64,000 bases of DNA from NCBI RefSeq assembly GCF_000226095.1, contig NC_016475.1, positions 930,001 to 994,000 on the forward strand, in the 5' to 3' direction. The position numbers and the translations under genes were made by a program. This document shows, one piece after another, positions 9,836 through 21,300 of the stretch (the stretch's first letter is position 1; each line of letters opens with the position of its first letter). This DNA is from Thermothelomyces thermophilus ATCC 42464. Its lineage: Eukaryota > Ascomycota > Sordariomycetes > Sordariales > Chaetomiaceae. A model generated the notes under the pieces. That model was given only the letters and a program-made list of their open reading frames with translations. It was not told the origin of the DNA and made no database searches.

Positions 9836-11347
9836 AGGGGGATTCAGGATATAAAGGGGCTTTATCAGTGATTTTTTTTGTTTTTTCCTTTCAAGTGGTC
9901 AAGTTGTCCTCTTCCTGCTGTTGTTGCGTGATCGGCCGAATTCGGTAACCGGCTTGTATGCCTAGTGTCGTTGGAGCGAAGGGCGCTCGCCGATCGAGTA
10001 AAGGGCGCGCAACGTCTCTGACCGAAGGGCCGAGAAGGTGCGTGAACATGGGGGAAAAGGAAAACATCGTCTTATACGGACCAAGATATGGGGGCGCATT
10101 GTGTGAATTGTCGCTGATTATTCTTATTGGCCTTTGTCTGCAACGGGCGTTGGGAGTCATGGCGTGCGGCCCGGTCGGCCAAGTTCATTGGGCAAGGCCG
10201 CCGAGGCGATGTTGGTGGGTTACTTATAAACAGGCGCCCGATTGGGGCGCGACGAGCCCTGTGACTCACAGGGCTGCTGTTTTGGGACCGCGGTTGGTGA
10301 CAGCGCCAGGCAGAGAGTCCGCCTGGGTAACAGCGCCTTCCACCCCGGTCGGCGACTCCAAGGCAGAACTCCCCCACAGGGCAGGCCGTCATCTGAACCG
10401 AAGATGGGTCACCAGATTCGTTTATTTTTTTTTCTCTCTTGAGCTTATCCACGACTGAGGAAAATCTCGCATCCATTTCTGCCCTCTTTTCTTTATAGCC
10501 CCAGTTCTTTAATTATAGCCCATTGTCTCCGGATGAGCACAGGAGCGAAATGTCGCCCTCGTTGGGGCCGATTTCGATATTAGGTAGGTAATTATGTTTC
10601 TGGTGTGGTTTCAATCGTCTCCCGCGTTTTGCCCTGCTTTTACCCATTGGTTGTCGTCATCTCTTTCGTCGTTCTTCTGCGAGGCGAAAAGCGTGACACC
10701 TTGTTCTGTGACTTGTCTGAATTGCCCAACAGATGTCCGGGAAGTTGACCCTTCGCAACCGACCTGTTTCCCACAGAAGATCCAAGTTCCCTGCGTTTTT
10801 ATTTTCTTTCCATTCGTTTTTATTTATTTATTTGTACGCAAGATATCCCAAGATAAGGCATTTTTGCTGTCCCTGGATGCTTTCACGATATTATCGATAT
10901 CTCGGGAGTCGGACAGCGACAAGATGGGTGACCCAGGCAAGGTCGGGTAGCTAAGTAGTGGTCAGTCTTACGCAAGGTACCCGGTGACAACCTTGGACTT
11001 TTTTTGCGCCCTAGACTTAAGATGCCTCCCTACAGAGCAGGCCCAAAGCTGTCTCTCGGCTAATTAATCAATGCGGCCGAAAGGGCAAGAGGGTTATGAG
11101 TGATTAGAGCGATCCCAATCACCAACTCTCGCACGCCAGTCATTCTTGGTAGATGGAAGCGCTAAAAGTGGGAACGGAGGCACCTCAACTATTATCCTTT
11201 TCAAGCCCGAAGTGAACCGGGCACCAGCGGCTGCGAAGAGCTGATAGCTTCAGTCACAATCCGACCTCCCCTGCGAGAGGTGATCATGGTAAAAATACGA
11301 ACAGTGTCCGGTCCCTCTCCAACTACCGATCAAGACAGAGAGATATA
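9836..11347. other. Intergenic, no gene seen
   Basis: About 1.5 kb holds only short, unconvincing frames and several T-rich tracts. Nothing in it resembles a known protein or RNA. Confidence 0.5.
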
Positions 11348-12345
11348 TCATGCGCCGTTGGCTGGGTCGAGCACAAACCGGCTGAGGAGTTCGCACCGGT
11401 GGCGCAGTTTGGGCGGCATGGTCGTCGCCTCGAACGTGTTCGTGATGTTGTACATACGCTTGTCCTTACCGTACGTCGGCCACGCCATGTCCTCGCCCAG
11501 CACCAATGCCAGCAGCTTCGCTTCGAAGGCAAAAGCCAGCTCCGGGTTGCTGACCGACGTCTGCCCCTGGTCGATGTAAATTACAAGTAGTCTGTTCTCA
11601 GCTTGCGCTGACGGCTCTTGACGTCGCGCCGCTGCGCCGCCGCCGGCGACGATTTGAAGGCAAGGCATGCTGGAAGGGCAAGGGCTTCACCCTACCGCCG
11701 TCGAGCACAGTCAGGTAGTAGATAATGCCGGCACCGGCGCTCTGCCCCAGGATCGTGACGCGCTTCCTATCGCCTCCACACTTGTGGATGTGCGCCGCCG
11801 TCCACTCGGCTGCCGCGAGACAGTCCAGCATCCCGACGTTGCCGTCGAGATCCTCCCCGTCGGCCCAGGTAACCCCGGTATTCCCATTCTGCATCACCGT
11901 CGGTCAGTAGGGAAGTTAGATTTCGCTTTCCCCAAACTCTCAGATACGGGACCGTGCCACAGAGGAAGAGGAGCAGCAGGAGGAGGAGAAGGAGGAGGAG
12001 AAGGAGCACTGACCTGTAGTTGTTGGCAACGGCGACGAATTTGGTTTTATTCTGCCTGTGCATTAAGTCGAACAGGCCCATGGGGCTGAAGAAAATGTCC
12101 TTGCTGCTAAACGCATATGCGCTGCCGTGGAAGTTGTGCAACACGGGCACCCTGTCCCCCGGCCTCACCCCTTCAGGGGGGACGTATACATCTAAAAACG
12201 GGCCAGTCTTCGTGGCCCCACGTCGTTCCGTTGATACCGGGGAACGGGACCGAGGCCGGCGCCGAAGAGATGCAGTCTCTGCTCTGCGGCGGCAGACTGC
12301 CGTCCTGGATAATACCGTCTACTCGAGGCAGTTACCCGTGCAGTT
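11348..12345 (-). pseudogene. Broken type-B carboxylesterase gene
   Basis: Minus-strand segments in order match a fungal type-B carboxylesterase (alpha/beta-hydrolase, serine esterase). First is VDGIIQDGSLPP with PFPGINGTTWGHEDW (about 12,205-12,320). In a shifted frame comes FLDVYVPPEGVRPGDRVPVL and HGSAYAFSSKD (to about 12,110), then KFVAVANNYR. A pyrimidine-rich stretch at about 11,950-12,010 is possibly an intron. Next come WADGEDLDGNVGMLDCLAAA and the nucleophile elbow GQSAGAG (about 11,735-11,890). Finally there is the C-terminus, with WPTYGKDKRMYNITNTFEAT and FVLDPANGA ending at the stop at 11348. The large block between the Ser elbow and the C-terminus, which should hold the acidic and His members of the triad, is missing, and there is at least one frame change near 12,200. 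The N-terminus ends about 150 bp from a retrotransposon insertion, but the insertion itself is not inside the remaining coding part. Confidence 0.75.
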
Positions 12346-12504
12346 TTAGACCAGGGCTGTTATAACCGAGTCCCTTTATAACCATCATAGGAACTGAGAA
12401 GAGCTCAGACCCTAGCGGCATTCCGCACCCCTTCCAAGACTCTCTGTTTATTGTAGGGTAGCAGTTGATTGGGAGGAGAACTTTCGTTGTCTGTCAAAGC
12501 GTAT

Positions 12505-12715
12505 TGCCGAACGTAGTGATAAGCTTCCAGGAGCGTTGAAAGCAGTCTACAGTAGGTAGCTATACAAAGGAAAGAGTACCTTGTTAAACTATCTACAAAG
12601 GAGACAAAACGACTGATTATTTATAGACAAAGGAGCTAGCCAAAGCGTTAAACAGCCTTATATAGCTATAGTAAACGCGTAGCTAATACGTTTAGAAGCT
12701 CTATAGCTTCTAACA
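12505..12715 (-). repeat. LTR of the copia fossil (element 3' end)
   Basis: The 211-bp repeat starts TGCCGAACGTAG and ends TTCTAACA, with the target duplication CGTAT immediately to its left. It is more AT-shifted than its partner at 27703-27913. Confidence 0.9.
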
Positions 12716-12953
12716 CACCCCCTAATTAAACACGGTAGTCGTTTAACTATACTTTATAGTAATACTATTCTTAGTATTATATCCTTTGTCGCTCTTACCT
12801 TAACAGCTCCTTTAGGGGCCTGCCTTCTGTATTTAGAAGTCTAAAAGAGTCAAGTATAGTAGAGCGATTCCTTTAAAGCTATAGATTAAATATAGCTATT
12901 ATAACCGTAGTAGTAATAGTATTACTAGTTTTAATTATAATAATAATAATAGG

Positions 12954-13800
12954 ATGATGCCTCCTATGCTCGAATTAACGGATAACTTGTTAGGTATGCC
13001 TATTATAAATATTATAACTGCTAGTAGGTCGACTTTTGCTCCTGTAATGCCTTGTAAGCGTAAGCGTGCTAAAGCTTCTAGACCGTAAGTGTTCCTATTA
13101 TCTCTGTCTAATTGATTTTATTACTAGTTTTGTAGTTTTCTAGCACTTTACTAGTTATATTAAGATCGTTCGAGCTAACTAAATATAGCGATATTATAGC
13201 TAGTAAGCTTTATAAGGTGCCTTATGGAATATATATATAGTTAGCTCTAGTAAGATGTTCTTTTAGCGAATGTTATAATCATTTTAGCGTTAGCTCTTAC
13301 TATTACTATTATATCTATAGTTCTTATAAATGTAAAGATATATATATTGATTGCCTATATATCTAATAGCTCTTACAATACTTATATTGACTATAATAGT
13401 AGTCTTACTTTTTATATTAGGTTAGTAAAGGATTTAATAAAGGCTTTACCAGATAGAGCTAAGGCCTTTATAAGTCCCTAGATCTTAAACCTCTACCTTT
13501 AACATATAGGTAAATTGCTAATAATTATATATAGGATCTTAAGAAGTTATATATAGTTCTTTAGAGTAACTTAAAATATACTAGTATAGATAATATAGAG
13601 GAGTATAAGCTTAATAAGGCTAAACTTATAGATTTTATAAAGATTGCCTACTTTATATACGATATCTTTTATTAGTTAGGCAAGATCAAGGAGGCTTATA
13701 ATGCTTATATTAATATATCTAATAATACATTAGGTATTATATTATTGCCTAGCTAGGATAAAGGTAAGGGTAAGGCTATTAATCTTAGTAATAGCTAACT
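12954..13800 (+). other. Antisense coding-like stretch inside the copia fossil
   Basis: Between the RNase H remnant and the LTR, about 1.3 kb does not read as pol on the element's own strand. On the opposite (plus) strand, a start-like block MMPPMLELTDNLLG with a basic PCKRKRAKASRP segment begins at 12954. A second protein-like block near 13,560-13,790 contains AYFIYDIFY and AYNAYINISNNT, ending near a Lys/Gly-rich DKGKGKA. It is degraded, with many breaks. Function and family are not recognised. It may be an accessory gene carried by the element or a captured host gene. Confidence 0.4.
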
Positions 13801-14029
13801 ATAATAGATAGGGAGTATTAGGCGATATTTTATTTAACGAATTTGACTTATTTTCTACCCCCTAGTTATATAAGCCTATAACTAATATCTTAAAGATTAA
13901 AGAAAGCCTTCTAGCGCTTAAAGGCTTATTAGCTAAGTCGTTTAATAAGCCTATCTATTAGTATCTAACTGGTTAATAGATATATAGCTTTAAACGTTCC
14001 TTTTACTACTTCCTGGTATAATTATATAT

Positions 14030-14330
14030 TATAAATATCCATATACTATAGGTAAGTATTAATATGTTCGTTCTTAGCCATTACTAGTCTAATTATTTAC
14101 TAATTATCATAATAAATGTTCTAAGGTTCCTTAAGCTCAGGATCGATATCTATAAATAGCCTTTTAAGTATTATAGCCTCTCTTACTATAAGGAAGAGCG
14201 TTGAAAGTTCTACTTTAATGTTTAACGTTATAATAATATCCTAATATAATACCTTTTATATAATAGGACCTCTAAATAGAAAGAAGATATATCCTTATAA
14301 CGAGTACTATATATCTAAATTATCTATATA
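14030..14330 (-). other. RNase H-like remnant of the copia fossil
   Basis: On the minus strand the order GGPI..K, a VELSTL-like block, AREAI-like, DNQ-like and H(I/V)D(I)YN-like matches the RNase H domain that closes copia pol. It is degraded. It fixes the orientation of the outer element. Confidence 0.6.
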
Positions 14331-14532
14331 TAAAGTATCCCTAACAATTATAAACATTAGACTTTCTAGCGTTTACTTACCTCTATATTAGATTAATAGG
14401 TAAGAGCTCCTAAATAGATATCTTACTACTTACTATATCTCTAATAAATAGTCTAGTCCTAGGTTAATTAGGTATCGAGAAAGTACTAAATAGGCATATA
14501 TAACGTCTAAATATAATATAACTATATAATAT

Positions 14533-14983
14533 TAGACTAAGGCTAGAAGTTCTTAATATAACTAGAAGGACATAAGGTATAGTTTTGTTTTTCCAGTTCT
14601 ATAGAGCTTTACTATATACAATAGATATAAATAGGGGTTACCTATCTAGGGGCGCCAAACAAAACAGACAAGGACAATAGATAGCTTTTAATATTTGTTT
14701 GCTCTAATGGATTAAAGTAGTAAGATAAGGTTCTTCTTTCTTTCATAAGTTAAGGATATCTTTTTCTATATAAGTAGACTCTTCTACGTCTATCTAGAGG
14801 GACATTACTATCGCTAGCTTCGCCCTTATTATTGTTACTATCTAGATAGTTAGACTTACTTACTATAACCGTAAATACTTAGACACCCTAGACATTTTAA
14901 ACCAAAGCTCCTCCCTATCTAACCAGACAGAGGTTTAGTTCTAGAGGTGCTAAGTAGTGCCCTAGAGGGTTAGCACTAGCTTA
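14533..14983 (+). repeat. Gypsy-family LTR (about 451 bp)
   Basis: The bounds are inferred from three copies in the window (also 16399-16849 inverted and 58495-58943), which share sequence over about 450 bp. It contains a TATAAATAGGGG-type promoter box at about 14,627. The start is uncertain by a few bases. Confidence 0.7.
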
Positions 14984-16398
14984 TATTTTAGGGGCTTAAT
15001 TAGGGAAGAGCTTAGCTCTAAGTCTAAACTAGACTACCAGACTTCGAGTATAGTAGGATAGTAACGTTTATAATAGAGGAGCAAAGATATACGTACGGAG
15101 GCGTATATAGTAAAACTATTAGGAAAGCGAGAAAAGCGAATATAGGTGCTAAGAGATTAGTATATCTAGCGGTAGGCTAGGGAACTACTCTTGCCCTAAC
15201 GTAATAATACTGCTAATAGAGACGGTAGGAATTATAGGACAAGGAGTTTAAAAGAGTTCGACGTCTATCTAGAGGGATAGAAACTCTAAAATGCGGATTA
15301 GCGATACTAGAACTATTTGGGATTTAGAAACGAGATTTTAAAGTTATATAGGCATTAGAGGAAAGCTTTATAGCTATCCTAGCCCTAGTTACCTTGGTAC
15401 TAGTACTTATTAGTAAAGGTATGTTTATCTATATACTACTACTTTTTGGTAATCTAGTATAGATTTATCTTATTATTCCAGGAGTTCTGACTTTAGGGGT
15501 TAGAGTATTATTATTATAGGGTATCCCCCATTAGAAGGTTTAGGAATAGCTTTACTAGGTATACTTTAAAGGAGTAAAAGTGGTAGATTAAGTTTACGTT
15601 CGATCTTACCAATTATAAAAAGACTAAAAGGAAAGGAAGAAAGCTTTTTAAATTAGCTATTTAGATAGAAGAGTTATCTTTAAAGAAGTTACCTAAATAG
15701 AAAGACATAATTAAGGATAATAACCTTAGGTATTACTTTTCTTAATAATTTAGTAAATACCTTAATTAGAATCGCTACTTTTAATACCTCTTATATCTAG
15801 GTATACTAAAACCTTATTAGGAAGGACGCCGTTAAAGTCGCCTTAATTACTAGAGTTTAAAAACCTTACTTTAGACTCGGAAGTCAAGTATTGTACTTAA
15901 GCAGACATTATAATAGACAGACTTACTAAAGTTATTTAGGTTATATTCCCTTTGCCAATAGACAAGGGATTACCTAGTCTCTTCTCTAGTTATAATACTA
16001 CTAAATACCTTGAGCATTTCGAAAAGATTTATAAGATCTTTAGTGGAGATAATAGTAATAAGATCTCCTACTTTAAGCAGTAGTATATAGATAACCTTTA
16101 GGAAATCCTAGACTAGTGACTAGAGTTAAAGAAGAAGGATTAGGCTACTTTCGAAGCTACTATCAAGGAATGCTAGAAATAGAACGACTCTTACTAGGAA
16201 ACCTCTATTCGAGAGCTAGAGCATCTTCTAGATTCCTAGTATATGGATTCGGCTAAGTCTATCTATAACTACCTAGAGTACGTTAACGTCCTACTTACCT
16301 AAGTGCTAAAGAAGAAGAAAGCGGTCTATTAGTCATTAGCTATCTAGAAGGTATAGGATAGATTTCCCCCTACTCTCTAGACTAGTCTTTAGGTCTAT
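14533..16398 (+). mobile_element. Ty3/gypsy fossil fragment, LTR plus leading internal region
   Basis: This stretch aligns by eye over its whole length with the start of the gypsy element at 58495 (LTR, then about 1.4 kb of leader/gag region). The similarity stops abruptly at about 16,398, where an inverted LTR of the same family begins. No reverse transcriptase is present here. It is degraded and truncated, and lies within the copia element. Confidence 0.75.
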
Positions 16399-16849
16399 TA
16401 AGCTAGTACTAACCCTCTAGGGCATTACTTAGCACCTCTAGAACTAAACCTCTATCTGGTCAGATAGGGAGGAGCTTTGGCTCAAAAAGTCTACGGTGTC
16501 TAAGTATTTACAGTTATAGTAGGCAAATCCAACTATCTAGATAGTAACGACAATAGGGGCAAAGGTAGTAATAGTAATATCCCTCTAGATAGATATAGAA
16601 GAGTCTACTTACGTAGAAAAAGATATCCCTAACTTATAAAAGAAAGAAGAACTATATTCTATCACTTGAATCTATTAGAGCAAAACAAGTGTTAAAAGCT
16701 ATCTATTATCCTTGTCTCTCTATCTAATGCCCCTAGATAGGTAACCTCTATTTATACTCTTTATATATAATAACGCTTAATGGAACCGGAAAAACAAAAC
16801 TACACCCTATACCCCTCTAGTCATATTAAGAACTTCTAGCCCTAGTTTA
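16399..16849 (-). repeat. Inverted gypsy-family LTR
   Basis: This is the reverse complement of the LTR at 14533-14983, of the same length (451 bp). The bases directly flanking it do not form a convincing target duplication. The sequence to its right does not continue the gypsy internal region, so it is better explained by rearrangement than by a clean solo-LTR insertion. Confidence 0.75.
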
Positions 16850-17927
16850 TACTTCCCCCTTAAATTCGCCCTAAGGCTCCTACTAGCGAATTCGTACCTA
16901 AAACCTTACTCGCGTTTCTTATAATGCCTAGCCTACTTAGCTCTACTATTACCTTTAGGTAAGGGCCGTTTCTTAGATGCCTAACGCTTTTACCAGGCTT
17001 CGACTTTAGTATCTAGCGTATCCTAGCCTATAAACTATAGCAGGTACTTAGGAACTAGCTTAAGATCTTTAGGCCTTAAACGTTCGAATAGTAAGGGCCA
17101 AATCCATTTAGTAGGATTATCCTTAGGATGACGCCGACGAGCCTATTCTTTCTTAGTAGCTTGGGCCGAGCGTATCTCCTACGTCTATACTAGCTTATTT
17201 AGCTTCATCTTGGTCTAACTAGGTGGCCATTATATTACTAAAGGCGCTTACTTTACTAGTTACTACTATTATAACCCTGAAGGTTTTCCTTACCCTTCTA
17301 TAGCTATAAGTTACTCCTCTACCTATTCTACTATATACTAGTAGATAGCTATCCTTAGCTTATAAAGGTACTTAAATACCTATTAGAGTAGCTAAGGTAG
17401 CCTAAGCCCCTTAGGTACCTTACTAAGAAACCGCTAGATAGTATCATCTAGGGGGACCTAACGATCCTTCTTTATAATTAGTTACTCCTTTATTAGTAGT
17501 AGGTTGTCTTTCCCTTCCTCTATCCGGATAGAGATAACTAATTTAGCCTATCCTAGCTATAGCTACGGCTATAGAACCGGCAGCCTATAAAGTAGCTTAT
17601 CTATAGGCTACCTAGGTAGTTAATAAGGATAGATATCCCCCTAAGGGTTCTTTAGCTTCTCTAGCTAGAGAGAGCTATTAGATAGATAGCCTAGAGCTAT
17701 CCGGATTATTCTAAGCTAGAGCATTAACATTTTATTCTTAGCCTCTGTCACTTTTAGCCTTATATATAGATAGCCCTTTTACTAGGGAAGTTTAAGCCAT
17801 GCCTTATCTCCCTATTATATTTTCCAAAAGTAAAAGCAATAGAACTTAGCTACCTAGACACTATATTCCTACTAACCCTTTTGCTTTGATATTACCTATA
17901 TTATTAGCTAGTATATATAACCTCTAG
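16850..17927. other. Unclassified degraded segment in the transposon nest
   Basis: About 1.1 kb lies between the inverted gypsy LTR and the chromovirus-type element. The minus strand has protein-like patches, the clearest being KWIWPLLFERLRPKDLKLVP at about 17,055-17,115. I cannot assign it to gag, protease, reverse transcriptase, RNase H or integrase of any family here. It may be part of the outer copia element, another element, or captured host sequence. Confidence 0.35.
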
Positions 17928-18379
17928 TGTCACGGATAAGCACACAGACAGCCCGGCAGGCTACAGCCAGGACGCGGGACATTCCGACAGCTAATCACTT
18001 GACGGACCAATCAAAAGATTATCACTACCAAGACTAAGGTCTTCACTAGTAATAATAACATATCACCATCGATAACGTGGAATCACGGAGTAAAAGGAGA
18101 AATGGTACTAGTGATAACTATTAAAGAAAGACAGATAATTATATATATATAGCTAGCCAGTCACTCGTTATAATAGACTCTAGGAGTTTACCAGTGATAG
18201 CAACCTAACCTATAATCATAAGTACTTATACCAAGCATTACTAACTATTGTAGGAGACAACTTTAGTATTATTATAAACCCTTTAGCTTCACCGAATCCC
18301 TTAGACGACCTATATGCTTGTCCCGCTTAGTTTACCTCTGTCTAAACCCTTTTAGAAGAAGTCTAAGTTAGGTTCGTCA
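17928..18379 (+). repeat. 5' LTR of the chromovirus-type fossil (452 bp)
   Basis: The last about 230 bp match the right LTR closely. The first about 220 bp do not, apart from the first seven bases. That first part is relatively rich in CA dinucleotides and GC, unlike the surrounding RIP-altered DNA. Confidence 0.8.
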
Positions 18380-21300
18380 TATGTTACTATTACTCCCTTT
18401 ATTCTATTATAGCTCAGAACGGAGGTGATTTCGACCTTAATATCGACATAGCTACTAACGTCATGGCCGAATAGCTGCTCGCCTAGCTTGGTCAACTCTA
18501 GTAGCGGATCTAGGAGTTAGACTAGAGAGATAAGGTTGCTCAAGCTCGGATCAAGGAACTTGAAAACGGCGAAAAGCACTTGCAAAAGCTAGTTAACGAG
18601 GCCTATGCCAAAATCAAAGCACTCGAAGGCGCCAAAGCGAGCCGTATCAAGATCGAACTACCTGGCAAATATAGAGGAACTAAGGAGGATCTCGTAGGAT
18701 TCCTGACAAACCTCTGATCCTACTTCTGGTTTAATGATAATAAGTTTCTAGACGATAAAGCTAAAGTCCTTTATATAGCTATAAGACTAAAGGGCAAGGT
18801 ACTTAGATAGTTCGAGCCTACGTAGAATAATTATCTTATTAAGGAAGACGAAGACGACCGAGATACATTTATATAGGTAGTCTTTCGATCCTATAACTGG
18901 TTTAAAGAAGAGCTTTAGAAGGTTTTTAGCGATAAAGATAAGAAGATTTATATGTAAGAAAGACTTATTAATCTCTGATAGACTAAGTTAGTAGCCTCTT
19001 ATATTATATAGTTTAGATAGGATATACTTAAGTCTTAGCTTAACGATAAGGCGTTAATATAACTATTCTATAATGGCTTAAAAGAAAAGGTTAAAGATAA
19101 ACTATATAAGTATAACCGGCCTAAGACTCTAGACAAATACATTATATAGGCTATTAGAATCGATAATCGACTCTATATACAAGAGTAGCAGAAATGAGGT
19201 CGGATAAACGGAACTATAGTCAAGGCTAATAATAAGAAAAAACGAGTATACGTTAGTATATCGTATAGGACGTATCCTAGAGCTATAGATATAGATATAG
19301 TATAAAAGCAAGACAAGAAAAAGATAGCCAAAGACAAGTCTAACGTTACCTACTATAACTATAGAAAGAAAGGACATTATAAATAAGAATGTTAAAGCCT
19401 AAAGAAAGACTAGAAATCAGTCCCTAGAAAGGAAATTACGGTCATCGACAAAACCACCAAGGATATTATCAAAGTAGCGGCTACAAGCTACAAAGACAGG
19501 GACAGTAATACGGATAGTCTCGGACACAATGGCGACGGTAAAGACGAATAAGCACTATACTCCGAACTAGTTACTATAGACCTAGAAATAGGTCTTGCCA
19601 AATAGAATACGGCAGGAGAGTATACACCACCAATTTCGATTCTTCTAGCCCTAAGGCAGTAGGGTTTTACAGTTATATAGAGGCGGGATAGATTGTAGAC
19701 GACCGACACCTAAGGAATCGAAAGACCTAGACCTAATATTCTATTCCTCTAGGAACGAATTAAATAGTACTATAACAAGGTTTTCCGGCTTAATATAGAA
19801 CTACGTAAACGGGATGGACGCTTAATTCGACTTACCTAGTAAAGCGATAAAATGAGGGACGAGATAAGGGAACTCTGACGTATCGTAGAAACTATTAAAG
19901 AGAAACAACCTATGATATATAATAAGCCTAATAGCTACGCCAAGTATTTTGACGATTAGTAACTTAGCTATAATATATAGAATCTAGAGTACTAGTTTAT
20001 ATGTACAAACTATGGAAAAGACGAACGTATGTGGGAAAACTACTAGAAGAAACACTCCTACCTTAGCATTAGAGTACCTACGGTACATATATAGTGGGAA
20101 GGATTTGGAAAAGAATTCTAATACCTTCTAGGCAACGCTACATAACTATACCTGTAATACGAGGCACATATACAAGTGCCCTAGTTCTAGTGTATATCAT
20201 ACAAATGCCAATACCACTTTCGCGACAAATTCGAAAATAATCACTAGCCGACCTGATAAGGAAATGAGGACAGGAGCCTCCGCCCTATGGAATAGGTCTA
20301 TAATGTAGGAAACAGAGCGGCCGAATTGCTCTAGAAAATCGAAGCCCGCGATCTAGAAGGCATCATGGTAATACTAAAACGAGCCTGGCCTAGGTACTAC
20401 GGAATAGGACGAGACATATAGGACTCGTGCCGAAGTAACGACTACCTCTACTATACAGACGAAAAGAAATCGCGGATCTAGGAGCTTTAGATAAAGCTAT
20501 AGTATGTATAATGGAAAGCAGAACAGACCTAATGGTAGGAAGCTGCTAGCACTTAATGGCTTATAGAAATGAGCACGATCGACAAAGCCGCTATTAGCCA
20601 AATAACCAAAGAGGTTAGCACTGACCTAGGAAATAGGTTAGGGCCCTTCGAGGGGCCTAAAAACCGTTAATGCCTATATAGCGGCAAGTAGTAGTGTAGT
20701 ATAAGAGGAACTAGTATAAGAAACCACTATATCGAGACCTCCTAGCAGAAATATAGGAAATCATTATAATCTTTAGACGATAGTAGTAAGATAAGTGACT
20801 ATAGATAATAGTATAATAGAGATAGCATGAAATGCTCGTACTAGTAGATAGTAGAGTGGAGATAAACCTAATTTCACTAACGCTTATAAATTAGCTATAG
20901 ATACCCTAGAGAATGAAGTAGAAGCATAGTATAATCAAAGGGCCATTTCCGATGTAATAGGTATATAGGGAGACTAAACCAATCGATATCACTATAGCAA
21001 GGAAAACTATAGTAGTCGTATTTAATATCATAGATATAGGTAATGATAAAGATATAATATTAGGATTACTATAGTATAAAGATTATAATCTAGATATTAG
21101 CTAGAAGAATAGTAACTACCTACAACCCTAAATGGAGTCGTATTTAACTAGCGAGATAGGGAGCATATAAGGATCATAAGCGGACGATGTTCAAGGGAAG
21201 GCATATCCTATAGATCTACCGCAAGAGACGGATAGTGGTAGGCAGACCATTACGGACTCTAGAAGAAACGGTATAACGACATTAACGTTACAATAGGAGG

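Noticed and set aside
9224-9871. A 215-codon plus-strand frame in the GC-rich stretch.
   Set aside because: Arg/Ala/Gly/Ser-rich low complexity in the antisense of a frame that reads slightly better; no domain.
9958-10458. A 166-codon plus-strand frame.
   Set aside because: No domain, irregular composition, and no supporting splice or start context.
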